Source: Eubacterium sp. | GTDB lineage: Bacteria; Bacillota; Clostridia; Lachnospirales; Lachnospiraceae | Assembly (NCBI GenBank): GCA_017541035.1 | Contig: JAFXZW010000005.1 | Location: 1 to 64,000, forward strand | Reading direction: 5' to 3' | DNA length: 64,000 nt | Shown here: piece by piece, positions 34,359-42,795 of the stretch | How the letters are laid out: each line of letters starts with the position of its first letter | How positions within the stretch are numbered: position 1 is the stretch's first letter | Notes under the pieces: generated by a model | Databases searched by the model: none | What the model saw: only the letters and a program-made list of their open reading frames with translations | Told to the model about the DNA's origin: nothing | Translations under genes and position numbers: made by a program

Positions 34359-35500
34359 TGTACAAAGTCCCTGTCTTCCTCCGTCTGCTGTATGATTCCT
34401 CCACCCAGGACGATATCCCCGTCATAGCAGACTGCTGACTGTCCAGGTGTGATGGCACGCTGCGGCTCGTCAAAAAGAAGTCGTGCCGTGCCTCCTTCTT
34501 TCTCGGGAAGCTGCAGAACGGCCGGTGCTTCCTTCTTCTGATAACGGATCTTTGCCGTGCATCGCATTTCGCCGGAGGGAATCTCCCCGGTGATCCAGTG
34601 GAAATTCCGGATGACAAGTCCTCTCCGGTAGAGATCCTTATCATCTCCCAGAATAACGGCATTCCGGCAAATATCCAGCTTCACCACATAAAGTCTTCTG
34701 TCAGCCGGAATCCCCAGTCCTCTCCTCTGTCCGATGGTATAATGAATGATTCCCTTATGAATCCCCAACTGGTTTCCCTCCATGTCCAGGAAGGGGCCTT
34801 CGGGGTACTCCTTTCCCCGGAAACGACAGATCATGGCTCCGTAATCTCCGTCGGGGACAAAACAGATATCCTGGCTTTCCTTCTTTTTTGCATTGACGAA
34901 ACCCATTTCCGACGCTATGGCGCGGGTTTCCTCTTTCCTGTGATCCCCCAGCGGGAAAAGAGTATGTGCCAGCTGCTCCTCCTTAAGATCATACAGCACA
35001 TAGCTCTGATCCTTATCGGGATCCACGGCTTTCCTCAGATAGAAATGTCCTTTCTCCTCCGTGATCCGTGCATAGTGTCCCGTCACGATATACCCGCAGC
35101 CCATCTCCTTTGCCCTTTGATACAAGCTGTGAAATTTGAGATGCCGGTTGCAGTTAATACAGGGATTCGGTGTTTCTCCGCGTTCATAGCTTGCTACAAA
35201 GGGTTCGATCACCTTCTCCGTGAATTCATTTTCATAATGAAAAATGAAATAGGGAATTCCAAGCTTATCGCAGACTGCGCGGGCATCCCGGGTATCCTTC
35301 AGGCTGCAGCAGGTGTCCAGAAGATCCATTCCGATCATATCATTCTCATATAGCCGCATGGTACATCCGGTACAGGAATATCCCCTGTCCAGAGTGAGCT
35401 TTGCAGCCACACTGCTGTCCACACCCCCACTCATTGCAATAAGCGCCGCAGAACCTGCGGCGCCTTTCTTTTCATTCATTTGTATATCATTTTCCTGCAT
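34355..35500 (-). CDS. mnmA: tRNA 2-thiouridylase MnmA
   Basis: Installs the 2-thio group on U34 of tRNA-Lys, -Glu and -Gln. The ATP-binding motif is MSGGVDSSVAAKL; the two catalytic cysteines are in TPNPCINCNRHLKF and ESQDICFVPDG; YTIGQRRGLGI is also present. The 381-residue length is slightly above the family norm owing to an N-terminal MQENDIQMNEKKG extension. It follows the KPTE-repeat gene by 36 bp and overlaps the YczE-like gene by 4 bp. Confidence 0.95.
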   Translation of the reverse strand: MQENDIQMNEKKGAAGSAALIAMSGGVDSSVAAKLTLDRGYSCTGCTMRLYENDMIGMDLLDTCCSLKDTRDARAVCDKLGIPYFIFHYENEFTEKVIEPFVASYERGETPNPCINCNRHLKFHSLYQRAKEMGCGYIVTGHYARITEEKGHFYLRKAVDPDKDQSYVLYDLKEEQLAHTLFPLGDHRKEETRAIASEMGFVNAKKKESQDICFVPDGDYGAMICRFRGKEYPEGPFLDMEGNQLGIHKGIIHYTIGQRRGLGIPADRRLYVVKLDICRNAVILGDDKDLYRRGLVIRNFHWITGEIPSGEMRCTAKIRYQKKEAPAVLQLPEKEGGTARLLFDEPQRAITPGQSAVCYDGDIVLGGGIIQQTEEDRDFVQ

Positions 35501-35536
35501 TTTCTGCTCCTGTAGCTCTGAACGGTATCCGTCCTG

Positions 35537-36178
35537 TTATGGCTGTGTTGTCAGGATTTTTGCTATTTCTTCATAGTTCATACCCTTCTTCAGTTTGAAG
35601 GATCCGACACGCAGGATACGGTCATATCCCTTCCGTGAAAGCCAGGAATCAAAATCTCTGTAGTTATCGATCACTCCGGCCTCCTGTACGAGGGCGGCTA
35701 TCCTGTCTGAGCTCATACCTGCTGTCACCGTGATGGATACCTCTTCTGCCGGCTTCTCAGTCGGTTTCTCGGTAGAAGGCTCTTCCGTAGGCTTCTCGGT
35801 AGGTTTCTCCGTTGGTTTTTCTGTAGGTTTTTCGGTAGGCTTTTCGGTTTCCGTCGGCTTCTCGGTCGGCTTTTCTGTTGGTTTTTCAGTCTCCGTCGGC
35901 TTTTCGGTAGGTTTTTCGGTAGGTTTTTCCGTCGGCTTCTCTGTGGGTTTCTCTGTCGGTTTTTCCGTCGGTTTCTGTGCAGCTTCCGTATTTGGCGCCT
36001 CCGTCAGTTTTTCGGTCGGCTTTTCCGTGGTGTTTTGGGCTATTTCCGATGTAGAAGTGTTCTTCGTCTCCGGATTTTCCGCCGTAGAGCTCTCCATTGT
36101 CTTAAAGGCCGTATAACTGATCAGCACACCGATGATCAGTCCGATCCCGATACCTCTGAGCAGATATTTTCGATTCAT
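35537..36178 (-). CDS. KPTE-repeat membrane protein with MltG-type LysM-like domain
   Basis: A 213-residue protein with an N-terminal membrane anchor (about 5-25, GIGIGLIIGVLISYTAF), a long Thr/Pro/Glu/Lys linker made of about 20 KPTE-type units (about 50-147), and a C-terminal domain (about 149-213, VTAGMSSDRIAALVQEAGVI to KLKKGMNYEEIAKIL) matching the LysM-like N-terminal part of the endolytic transglycosylase MltG. The catalytic YceG domain is absent, so a peptidoglycan-sensing or scaffolding role is more likely than cleavage. It is cotranscribed with the DUF6115-like gene and codY. Confidence 0.8.
   Translation of the reverse strand: MNRKYLLRGIGIGLIIGVLISYTAFKTMESSTAENPETKNTSTSEIAQNTTEKPTEKLTEAPNTEAAQKPTEKPTEKPTEKPTEKPTEKPTEKPTETEKPTEKPTEKPTETEKPTEKPTEKPTEKPTEKPTEEPSTEKPTEKPAEEVSITVTAGMSSDRIAALVQEAGVIDNYRDFDSWLSRKGYDRILRVGSFKLKKGMNYEEIAKILTTQP
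35750..36035. repeat. KPTE-coding 12-bp tandem repeats
   Basis: Imperfect 12-bp units, read on the minus strand, encode Lys-Pro-Thr-Glu many times over, with a few TE insertions. Low complexity of this kind is prone to slippage in steps of four residues, so length may vary between strains. Confidence 0.85.
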
Positions 36179-36196
36179 GGTATGTCCCTCCTGCTT

Positions 36197-37861
36197 TTAC
36201 CGATTATTTGTGTCAATAACATACTTCACTTCACTGACACCCATTTTCAGCACCTTGGAAATCTCTATAATACTGAGACCCGCATGATACATACCTAAAA
36301 TGTTCTTGGTCTGATCCCCGGAAGAAAGATCGATTCCTTCCCGGTCAATGATCTGATCCAGCGTTTCGATGGCACGAAGATCATCCTCATCATCATCAAA
36401 AACATCGTCGAAATCCTCGTCCTCATCAAATTCGGAGGAATCAGACAGATCACTCAGATCTTCCACCGCTTCCTCTCTGGTCATATCTCCCAGATCCTCT
36501 ACCGCTTCCTCTCTCAACATATCCCCCAGGTCCTCTTCTTCCTCTTCATATTTTTCTTCTGTCTCACCCCCGTTGTTGTTCTCGTAGCCGTCTTCATCTT
36601 CTTCCTCGGAATCCGCCTCATCATCCCATTCAGCTTCTTCGGAATCACCTTCCTCAGAGTCATCTATATCTTCATCGTCGGACTCATCGGTCTCATCTGT
36701 CTCTTCATCGTCGTCGGACTCATCCGTCTCTTCATCGTCGTCGAACTCGTCCGCTTCTTCATCGTCGTCGGACTCGTCCGCTTCTTCATCGTCGTCGGAC
36801 TCATCCGCTTCTTCATCGTCGTCGGTCTCATCCGCCTCTTCATCGTCGCCGGCCTCATCGGTCTCTTCATCGTCGTCGGACTCACCGGTTTCTTCATCGT
36901 AGCTGTCGGACTCGTCAGATTCATCCTCATCGAAGTCATCAGCTTCACCGGATTCTTCTTCCATACCCAAATCAGCTGCGGTATCCTCTTCCCCCACAGT
37001 GAGATCTGTTTCGGCATCTGTATCCTCTTCAGGATTCAGCTGATCGAAATCATCATCCGCATAGGATTCCTCTTCTTCGGTCTCCGATACTTCCTTTGCT
37101 GTATCCCTTGCAGCGGATTTCAGAGCAGAAACGGCAGCCACTGTTCCGGATGCCGCCGCAACGGAAGCCCTGGTCATGGCATCTTCCGTCTTTATAAGAA
37201 CCTCATCCGCATGATCCGCTGCATTTTCAGCCAGCTTTGCCGCATCCTCGGCCCGCTTTGCCGCATCCTCGGCCTGCTTTGCGGCATTCGCGGCATCCGC
37301 CTTCATCTCACTGACTTCCGCAGCCGAAGCATCCATCTCTTCCTTCAGCTTATCCAGATTCTTGCTGACCCCGTCGATCATTTCCATCTGACGTCGCAGC
37401 TCCTTCTCCTTCTCGGAGATCTGTGCCAGAGACTCATCAACGACTGACTTATTCTGATCCCAGCCGGCTTCAATAGCCCTTGCCTGTTCTGTCAGACTGT
37501 CGGCAACCGCATTATTCCGGTTGTCCATCTCTTCCATCTTCGCATCCGCCTCGCCCAGCTTTTCGTCGATTCTGCCGACTGCTTTCTCGATGGCATCATG
37601 CTTTGCGGAAACGGCATCCTGCACGCGACTCTCGATGGTATTCTTTGTGATCTCCTTCACCTGTTTCTTACTGTATTCACGGATATAATTGTCCGTAAGC
37701 TTCTTCAGCTGCTTTTTATCCGCTTCGGACAATTCATCCCGCAGACCCGGAGTTGTCTTCTCCTCAGCTTCCGCTTTCTCATCCTTATTACTCGTAAGCA
37801 GGAAGCTTACCCCGATCAGCAAAAGACCGATCACTATGACTACGATGGTTGCGACTGTCAT
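36197..37861 (-). CDS. DUF6115-like membrane-anchored acidic coiled-coil protein
   Basis: A 554-residue protein. An N-terminal transmembrane segment (about 2-23) is followed by a Lys/Glu-rich coiled coil (about 25-250), an extremely acidic Asp/Glu/Ser region (about 270-470) with nine-residue ADESDDDEE repeats, and a C-terminal helix-turn-helix-like motif (about 530-554, GLSIIEISKVLKMGVSEVKYV). The C-terminal motif with an N-terminal anchor fits the DUF6115 family, often found next to codY. The function is unknown. It starts 16 bp after the codY stop. Confidence 0.8.
   Translation of the reverse strand: MTVATIVVIVIGLLLIGVSFLLTSNKDEKAEAEEKTTPGLRDELSEADKKQLKKLTDNYIREYSKKQVKEITKNTIESRVQDAVSAKHDAIEKAVGRIDEKLGEADAKMEEMDNRNNAVADSLTEQARAIEAGWDQNKSVVDESLAQISEKEKELRRQMEMIDGVSKNLDKLKEEMDASAAEVSEMKADAANAAKQAEDAAKRAEDAAKLAENAADHADEVLIKTEDAMTRASVAAASGTVAAVSALKSAARDTAKEVSETEEEESYADDDFDQLNPEEDTDAETDLTVGEEDTAADLGMEEESGEADDFDEDESDESDSYDEETGESDDDEETDEAGDDEEADETDDDEEADESDDDEEADESDDDEEADEFDDDEETDESDDDEETDETDESDDEDIDDSEEGDSEEAEWDDEADSEEEDEDGYENNNGGETEEKYEEEEEDLGDMLREEAVEDLGDMTREEAVEDLSDLSDSSEFDEDEDFDDVFDDDEDDLRAIETLDQIIDREGIDLSSGDQTKNILGMYHAGLSIIEISKVLKMGVSEVKYVIDTNNR
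36675..36900. repeat. 27-bp repeats coding the acidic region
   Basis: Units of about 27 bp encode ADESDDDEE variants in tandem on the minus strand. The repeats are nearly identical at the nucleotide level, suggesting recent expansion. Confidence 0.8.
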
Positions 37862-37877
37862 AAATCATTCCCCCTTA

Positions 37878-38639
37878 TCACTGGCTTAACCGATTCTTCA
37901 ATTCCCCGTTTAGAATACGGATATGTGTTCCCCTCATTCCCATGGAAGTGGCCTCGAGGACTCCCGCCCCCTCCAGCTTCCGCAGTGCATTGATAATGAT
38001 GGAACGTGTGATCCCGTACTTCTCAGCCACCCGGCTGGTGATCAGATTCCCTTCCATTTCCGGAAGTTCCTTCAGGAGGCAGTTTACAGCCTTCTGCTCT
38101 GACTGAGACAGTGATTCCATGGCAGAGGACAGATTCATCCGCATACGTCGTGCCTCATCGTCTTCTTCATAGAGAGCCCTCATGATCTCCAATTCAATCA
38201 CTGTATTGGCATATTCACCCAGAATGATATCCTCAACATCAAACATGTTTCCGGAACGGTAAATAAATGTGGTTCCCATGCGTTCTCCCGCAAAATAGAC
38301 GGGGAACAGGATGGCCGCACTGTTCCGGGACACGGCCCGTTCAAAGCCCAGTGTCTGAAGATTTACATTTTCCTTTGTCGAAAGCACCGACAAAAAGCGT
38401 TCATTCAGCTGGGAATCGATCAGATCTCCTACCGTATCCTTCAGAAGTACGGAGAGATCCGGAGAATCCGGATGATCATGGATACCCAGTATTTTTCCTT
38501 TCGCGCTTACCACCAGGCAGCTGGCGGACAGCAGTTCACCCAGACAGGCACAGATATCGCTGAAAATAACAACTCTGGAAGCATTATCATGCAAAAGCTT
38601 CCCGATCCGCCTTGTCTGATCCAGTAGCTTAACACTCAT
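37878..38639 (-). CDS. codY: GTP-sensing transcriptional regulator CodY
   Basis: Global repressor that senses GTP and branched-chain amino acids. The 253-residue product has an N-terminal GAF domain (about 1-155, SVKLLDQTRRIGKLLHDNAS) and a C-terminal winged helix with the recognition region SRVAEKYGITRSIIINALRK. Both are typical in length and sequence. It follows topA with about 210 bp between. The leader carries hairpins but no clear promoter, so it may be read through from topA. Confidence 0.96.
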   Translation of the reverse strand: MSVKLLDQTRRIGKLLHDNASRVVIFSDICACLGELLSASCLVVSAKGKILGIHDHPDSPDLSVLLKDTVGDLIDSQLNERFLSVLSTKENVNLQTLGFERAVSRNSAAILFPVYFAGERMGTTFIYRSGNMFDVEDIILGEYANTVIELEIMRALYEEDDEARRMRMNLSSAMESLSQSEQKAVNCLLKELPEMEGNLITSRVAEKYGITRSIIINALRKLEGAGVLEATSMGMRGTHIRILNGELKNRLSQ

Positions 38640-38744
38640 ATTTCCTTTTCATTCCCCCACAAAAAACCACTTTTCTCACGTCCCCGTGATTGAGAAGGAT
38701 GATTCCCCTCCCGGCCTGCCGCGTCAGGTGCTAAATGGGAAGCA
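38640..38744 (-). other. codY leader with hairpins, no clear promoter
   Basis: The stretch before codY is GC-rich and contains small inverted repeats, for example TTCTCA/TGAGAA around CACGGGGACG, and GTGCT/AGCAC. I saw no convincing sigma-A hexamers here. The ribosome binding region is GTGGGGGAATGAAAAGG. Confidence 0.4.
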
Positions 38745-38771
38745 CGATGCCCGCTTGACACCCTTATCGCA
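38745..38771. repeat. 27-bp element shared with the plsX upstream region
   Basis: CGATGCCCG through GACACCCTTATCGCA matches 25961-25987 with three differences. It lies between the topA terminator and codY, mirroring the position between the rpmF terminator and plsX. Confidence 0.6.
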
Positions 38772-38780
38772 AAACAGTAA

Positions 38781-38814
38781 AAACGCAGCGCCGGTAAAAA
38801 ACCGCGCTACGTTT
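38781..38814 (-). terminator. Terminator of topA
   Basis: Arms at 38781-38795 (AAACGCAGCGCCGGT) and 38801-38814 (ACCGCGCTACGTTT) pair with minor mismatches around a short loop. On the minus strand GCGTTTTTAC follows. It begins 34 bp after the topA stop. Confidence 0.75.
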
Positions 38815-38847
38815 AACTATAACACAATTTGATTACGTAAACAAGAT

Positions 38848-40905
38848 TCAGTCTTCTTTTTCGTCCGAAGTATACGCCTCAACATATCCGCAGTTTGTAT
38901 CCGCGCAGGCAAGACGTTTTCCCTTTATCGTCATCAGACCTCCGCACTGTGGGCAGGCCTTTGCCACCGGACGGCTCCAGGACATAAAATCGCAGTTCGG
39001 AATATCAATACATCCGTAATAGATCCTGCCCTTCTGTGTTCTCCTGACCACAAGATCCTTTCCGCATTTCGGACAGTTTACGCCAATTCTTTCAAAGAAA
39101 GGCTTTGTATTACGGCAGGCCGGGAAATTCGGGCACGCCAGGAACTTACCGTAGGCACCGTATTTGATCACCATCCGGGTCCCGCATTTGTCGCAGACCT
39201 CATCCGACTCCTCGTCCGCAATACGCACACTGGCCAGATTTTCCTCTGCGAGACGGATAGCATCCTCCAGATCCGGGTAGAAATTCCGGACAACCACCTT
39301 CCACTGAATGGTTCCCTCCCCGATCTTATCCAGAAGAGACTCCATATTTGCAGTAAACTCCGTATCCACAATGGCCGGGAAGCCCTTTTCCATAATGGTA
39401 TTTACCGCGGTTCCCAGCTCCGTGATAAAGAGTTCCTTTTTCTCCTTTGTCACATAGCGGCGGGCAAGGAGGGTTGAAATCGTAGGCGCGTACGTAGAGG
39501 GGCGTCCGATCCCGTTTTCCTCCATGGAACGCACAAGGGAAGCCTCTGTAAAATGTGCCGGCGGCGCGGTAAAATGCTGATCCGCCTTGATCTCGGCAAG
39601 CTCCAGTCTGTCTCCGGTGCTGACCCCGCTGAAATTCACTGCTGTTTCCTGTTTCTCCTGACTGGGATAAACCCGCTGGAAACCTGCAAAGGAAATATGG
39701 GATGTGGTAGCCCGGAAGGAATAACCTCCGGCATCCACCGTAACGGCTACGCTGTCGGAGACAGCCGGCTTCATCCGGCTGGCCATAAAGCGTTCATAGA
39801 TCAGCTTATAGAGCTTATACTGTTCATCCGAGAGAAGGCCCTTCAGATCTGCCGGCTTCTGGGTGAGATCTGACGGACGGATTGCTTCATGGGCATCCTG
39901 GATCCTCTTCTCCTTTTTTTCCTTTACTTCTTCATCCGCCACATATTCTTCACCGAAATCATGGCGTATCATCTCTCTGACGGCGGCATCCGCTTCTTCC
40001 GAAATTCGCGTTGAATCCGTACGCAGATAAGTGATCAGGCCGACTGTTCCCTGGCCCTTGATATCAACTCCTTCATAAAGCTGCTGTGCCACACGCATGG
40101 TCTTGGATGTAGAAAAATTCAGTCTTCCGGCAGCAGTTTGCTGAAGCGTACTGGTGGTAAAGGGAAGCGGCGCCTTGGTCTTACGCTGGGACTCCTTCAT
40201 GGATGCCACCGTGAAAAGCTTTGCAGCCTTCTTTATCTTTTCCGCTTCCTCGCGGGTATGTACCTCTTCCAAATAGCGGAAGGAAACCGGTTTCTTCTGT
40301 CCGGGAACCTGCAGCAGCGCATCCACGGTCCAGTATTCCTCAGGAATAAAATCCTCAATCTCCGCATCCCGGTCACTGATCATCTTCAGTGCCGATGACT
40401 GAACACGGCCTGCTGACAGGCCACGCTTATGTACCTTGCCCCAAAGGACCGGACTAATGCCATAACCCACAAGTCGGTCCAGAACACGTCTGGCCTGCTG
40501 GGCATCCACCAGATCCATATCGATATCGCGGGCATTTTTTATGGAAGCCTTTACGGCGTTTTTGGTAATCTCATTAAATGTGATCCGCTTGTATTTTCCT
40601 TCCGGAAGGTTCAGTGCTATGGCCAGGTGGTAGGAAATCGCTTCCCCCTCACGGTCAGGGTCCGTTGCGAGATAAACAATATCTGCCTTGGCCGCAGCCT
40701 TACGAAGCGTCTTCAGAAGATCACCCTTTCCCCGGATCGTGATATAATGGGGCTCAAAATCATTTTCCACATTGACACCCATATCACTTTTCGGAAGGTC
40801 TCTCACATGTCCTTCTGAAGCGATAACTTCAAAATTCTTTCCCAGATACTTCTTAATTGTCTTCGCCTTTGCGGGCGACTCCACGATAACCAGATTCTTC
40901 GACAT
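38848..40905 (-). CDS. topA: DNA topoisomerase I
   Basis: Type IA topoisomerase that relaxes negative supercoils. The 685-residue product has the Toprim domain (NLVIVESPAKAKTIKKYLG, TDPDREGEAISYHLA), the active-site tyrosine in GLITYLRTDSTRIS, and three C-terminal Cys4-type zinc fingers (starting CDKCGTRM, CPKCGKDL and CPQCGGLM). Full-length and standard for Clostridia. The promoter is at 40954-40982 and the terminator at 38781-38814; codY lies downstream in the usual Clostridial order. Confidence 0.97.
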   Translation of the reverse strand: MSKNLVIVESPAKAKTIKKYLGKNFEVIASEGHVRDLPKSDMGVNVENDFEPHYITIRGKGDLLKTLRKAAAKADIVYLATDPDREGEAISYHLAIALNLPEGKYKRITFNEITKNAVKASIKNARDIDMDLVDAQQARRVLDRLVGYGISPVLWGKVHKRGLSAGRVQSSALKMISDRDAEIEDFIPEEYWTVDALLQVPGQKKPVSFRYLEEVHTREEAEKIKKAAKLFTVASMKESQRKTKAPLPFTTSTLQQTAAGRLNFSTSKTMRVAQQLYEGVDIKGQGTVGLITYLRTDSTRISEEADAAVREMIRHDFGEEYVADEEVKEKKEKRIQDAHEAIRPSDLTQKPADLKGLLSDEQYKLYKLIYERFMASRMKPAVSDSVAVTVDAGGYSFRATTSHISFAGFQRVYPSQEKQETAVNFSGVSTGDRLELAEIKADQHFTAPPAHFTEASLVRSMEENGIGRPSTYAPTISTLLARRYVTKEKKELFITELGTAVNTIMEKGFPAIVDTEFTANMESLLDKIGEGTIQWKVVVRNFYPDLEDAIRLAEENLASVRIADEESDEVCDKCGTRMVIKYGAYGKFLACPNFPACRNTKPFFERIGVNCPKCGKDLVVRRTQKGRIYYGCIDIPNCDFMSWSRPVAKACPQCGGLMTIKGKRLACADTNCGYVEAYTSDEKED

Positions 40906-40953
40906 TTGCCGTTTACTCCTTAAACCTCAGATTATCTTTCTAAAACGAGACAA

Positions 40954-40982
40954 ACTATACACGAAAAGAAACCATAGTGCAA
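40954..40982 (-). promoter_or_regulatory. Sigma-A promoter of topA
   Basis: TTGCAC (-35, 40977-40982), a 17-bp spacer and TATAGT (-10, 40954-40959) on the minus strand, about 50 bp before the topA ATG. Confidence 0.8.
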
Positions 40983-41005
40983 GATTTTTTTATCAGACCG
41001 CGTAT

Positions 41006-41779
41006 TCAGGACTTCCACAGAAGATCATACTCAGAACCCGGCAGATCATACATATCCCGAATCAGTTCCTCCTTCAGTTCCTTTTTCGGATCATGGAGGA
41101 GTCTCACTCCCTCTTTGGTAAAACAAAGCAGATGATCTGCAATAAGAGATGCTTCCTTCAGGTCATGGAGTGCCATCACAAGTCCCCGTCCTTCCTCCTT
41201 TGCTGCCTTTCGGAGCATCTCCAGAAGACGGATACGAAAATGAAGATCAAGAAAAGAAAAGGGCTCATCCAGAAGAATCAACGGCGTATCCTGGCAAAGG
41301 GCTCTGGCCAACATGACACGCTGCAGCTGTCCGTCCGAAAGGCAGTCCGCAAAGCTTCCGGAAAGCTCCCGAATCCCCACCAGTTCCATAGCCTTATCAC
41401 ATGCCTCCGTGTCCTGCTCTCTCTCCCGCAGAAATCCATCCATGTAGGGATATCTGCCCAGGAGTACCACCTCCCGGACTGTCAGTCTTGCCTTCATATC
41501 CCTTTTTGTCGTTACCAGAGCCATTCTCCTTGCCCGTTCCTTTACGGAGAGAGTACTGACGGGATCATCCTCCAGTGTGACATCTCCGGAAAGAGCCGGA
41601 ATCCTTCCTGCCAGAGTGGAAAGAAGGGTACTTTTTCCACAGCCGTTGGGTCCCAGCAGGGCAAGGATCTCTCCCTGCCGAAGGGAAAATGTAATCCCTT
41701 CCGCCACGACACGGCTTCCGTATCCGATGGTCAGATCCCCGGCGGAAAGAATGGCGTTCTCCTGCTTCTTCATTTTCAC
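41006..41779 (-). CDS. FecE/BtuD-type ABC importer ATPase
   Basis: ATPase of a metal-chelate or corrinoid importer, 257 residues. Walker A GPNGCGKSTLLS, signature LSDGQLQRVMLARAL (a variant of LSGGQ), Walker B LILLDEPFSFLD and the switch His in ALHDLKEAS are intact. It overlaps the permease gene by 4 bp and is last in the riboswitch-controlled operon. The family includes siderophore, heme and vitamin B12 transporters; the riboswitch favours a corrinoid or cobalt-related cargo. Confidence 0.92.
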   Translation of the reverse strand: MKMKKQENAILSAGDLTIGYGSRVVAEGITFSLRQGEILALLGPNGCGKSTLLSTLAGRIPALSGDVTLEDDPVSTLSVKERARRMALVTTKRDMKARLTVREVVLLGRYPYMDGFLREREQDTEACDKAMELVGIRELSGSFADCLSDGQLQRVMLARALCQDTPLILLDEPFSFLDLHFRIRLLEMLRKAAKEEGRGLVMALHDLKEASLIADHLLCFTKEGVRLLHDPKKELKEELIRDMYDLPGSEYDLLWKS

Positions 41780-42795
41780 GCCCTCCTTCTCTGTCGCATA
41801 AAGATCATCACGATCACCACCGGAGCTCCCATTAGGGATGTCACAACGCCAAGAGAAAGCTCCGTAGGAGCCAGCAGAATCCGGCTGAGCAGATCCGCCA
41901 GAAGACAGAACACCGCTCCTCCCAGGAAGGAAAGGGGAATGATCACCCGGGTCCGTTCTGTTCCCGAAAGTCTTCGGATCAGAAAGGGAACGGCGATCCC
42001 GACAAAGGATACCGGTCCGGCAAAAGCCGTAACCGTAGCGGCCAGCAGACTGGCTGTGACAACCAGAAGGATTCGAAAAAGCCTGAGATTCACTCCCAGA
42101 CTTTCCGCCACCGTTTCCCCAAGGTAATAAGCCTGCATGGGTTTAGCCAGAAAGACGGCAAGAATCAGAAGGGGAAAAACGACGCAGACTGCGATACCCA
42201 CATGCTCCCACTGTGTTCCGGAGAAGGACCCCATGCTCCAGTTATGAAGACTGACTACATTCTGATCATCGGAAATGTTAATGATCAGCTCAGTCACCGC
42301 GGAACAGATATATCCGATCATGATCCCGGCCACCAGCAGTGATGCGCTGCCAGACAGCCTTCTGGCAACCGGAATAAGGATCCCCACAGTAAGAAGGGCT
42401 CCCGCGAATGCTGCCAGGATCATACCCGGTGAGGAAAGCGAAAAATCCATTTTCAGGCTGAGGATCAGAACGACTGCTACGGAAAGCTTCGCGCCTGAGG
42501 AGATTCCCAAAACAAAGGGACCGGCGATGGGATTCTCAAAAAAGCTTTGCAGGAGAAGGCCTGAGAGTGACAGTGCACCGCCCAGGATCACGGCCATCAG
42601 GCATCGGGGAAGACGCAGTTCCATAATGATCTGCCTCTTCACTTCATCCTGATTGCTTCCGAAAAAGATCTGCCACAGATCCGTAAGGCCTACAGATACC
42701 GAGCCGGAACAGAGTCCGAGCAACAGGAAAAGAAGCAGCGCTATGATAAGCCCTGCCGCAACCGGGATGATCCTTTTTCCGTAATTCCGATTCAT
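41776..42795 (-). CDS. FecCD/BtuC-type ABC importer permease
   Basis: Membrane subunit of 339 residues with about ten hydrophobic segments. FecCD signatures include LRLPRCLMAVILGGALSLSG, GPFVLGISSGAKL and FVGIAVPFLIRRL. The final helix region GAPVVIVMIFMRQRRR is typical. It overlaps the binding-protein gene by 4 bp and the ATPase gene by 4 bp, so the three parts are translationally coupled. Confidence 0.93.
   Translation of the reverse strand: MNRNYGKRIIPVAAGLIIALLLFLLLGLCSGSVSVGLTDLWQIFFGSNQDEVKRQIIMELRLPRCLMAVILGGALSLSGLLLQSFFENPIAGPFVLGISSGAKLSVAVVLILSLKMDFSLSSPGMILAAFAGALLTVGILIPVARRLSGSASLLVAGIMIGYICSAVTELIINISDDQNVVSLHNWSMGSFSGTQWEHVGIAVCVVFPLLILAVFLAKPMQAYYLGETVAESLGVNLRLFRILLVVTASLLAATVTAFAGPVSFVGIAVPFLIRRLSGTERTRVIIPLSFLGGAVFCLLADLLSRILLAPTELSLGVVTSLMGAPVVIVMIFMRQRRRA

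Noticed and set aside
40772..42127. A 451-codon plus-strand frame
   Set aside because: It spans the ends of topA and the ABC ATPase and permease on the other strand and has no motif.
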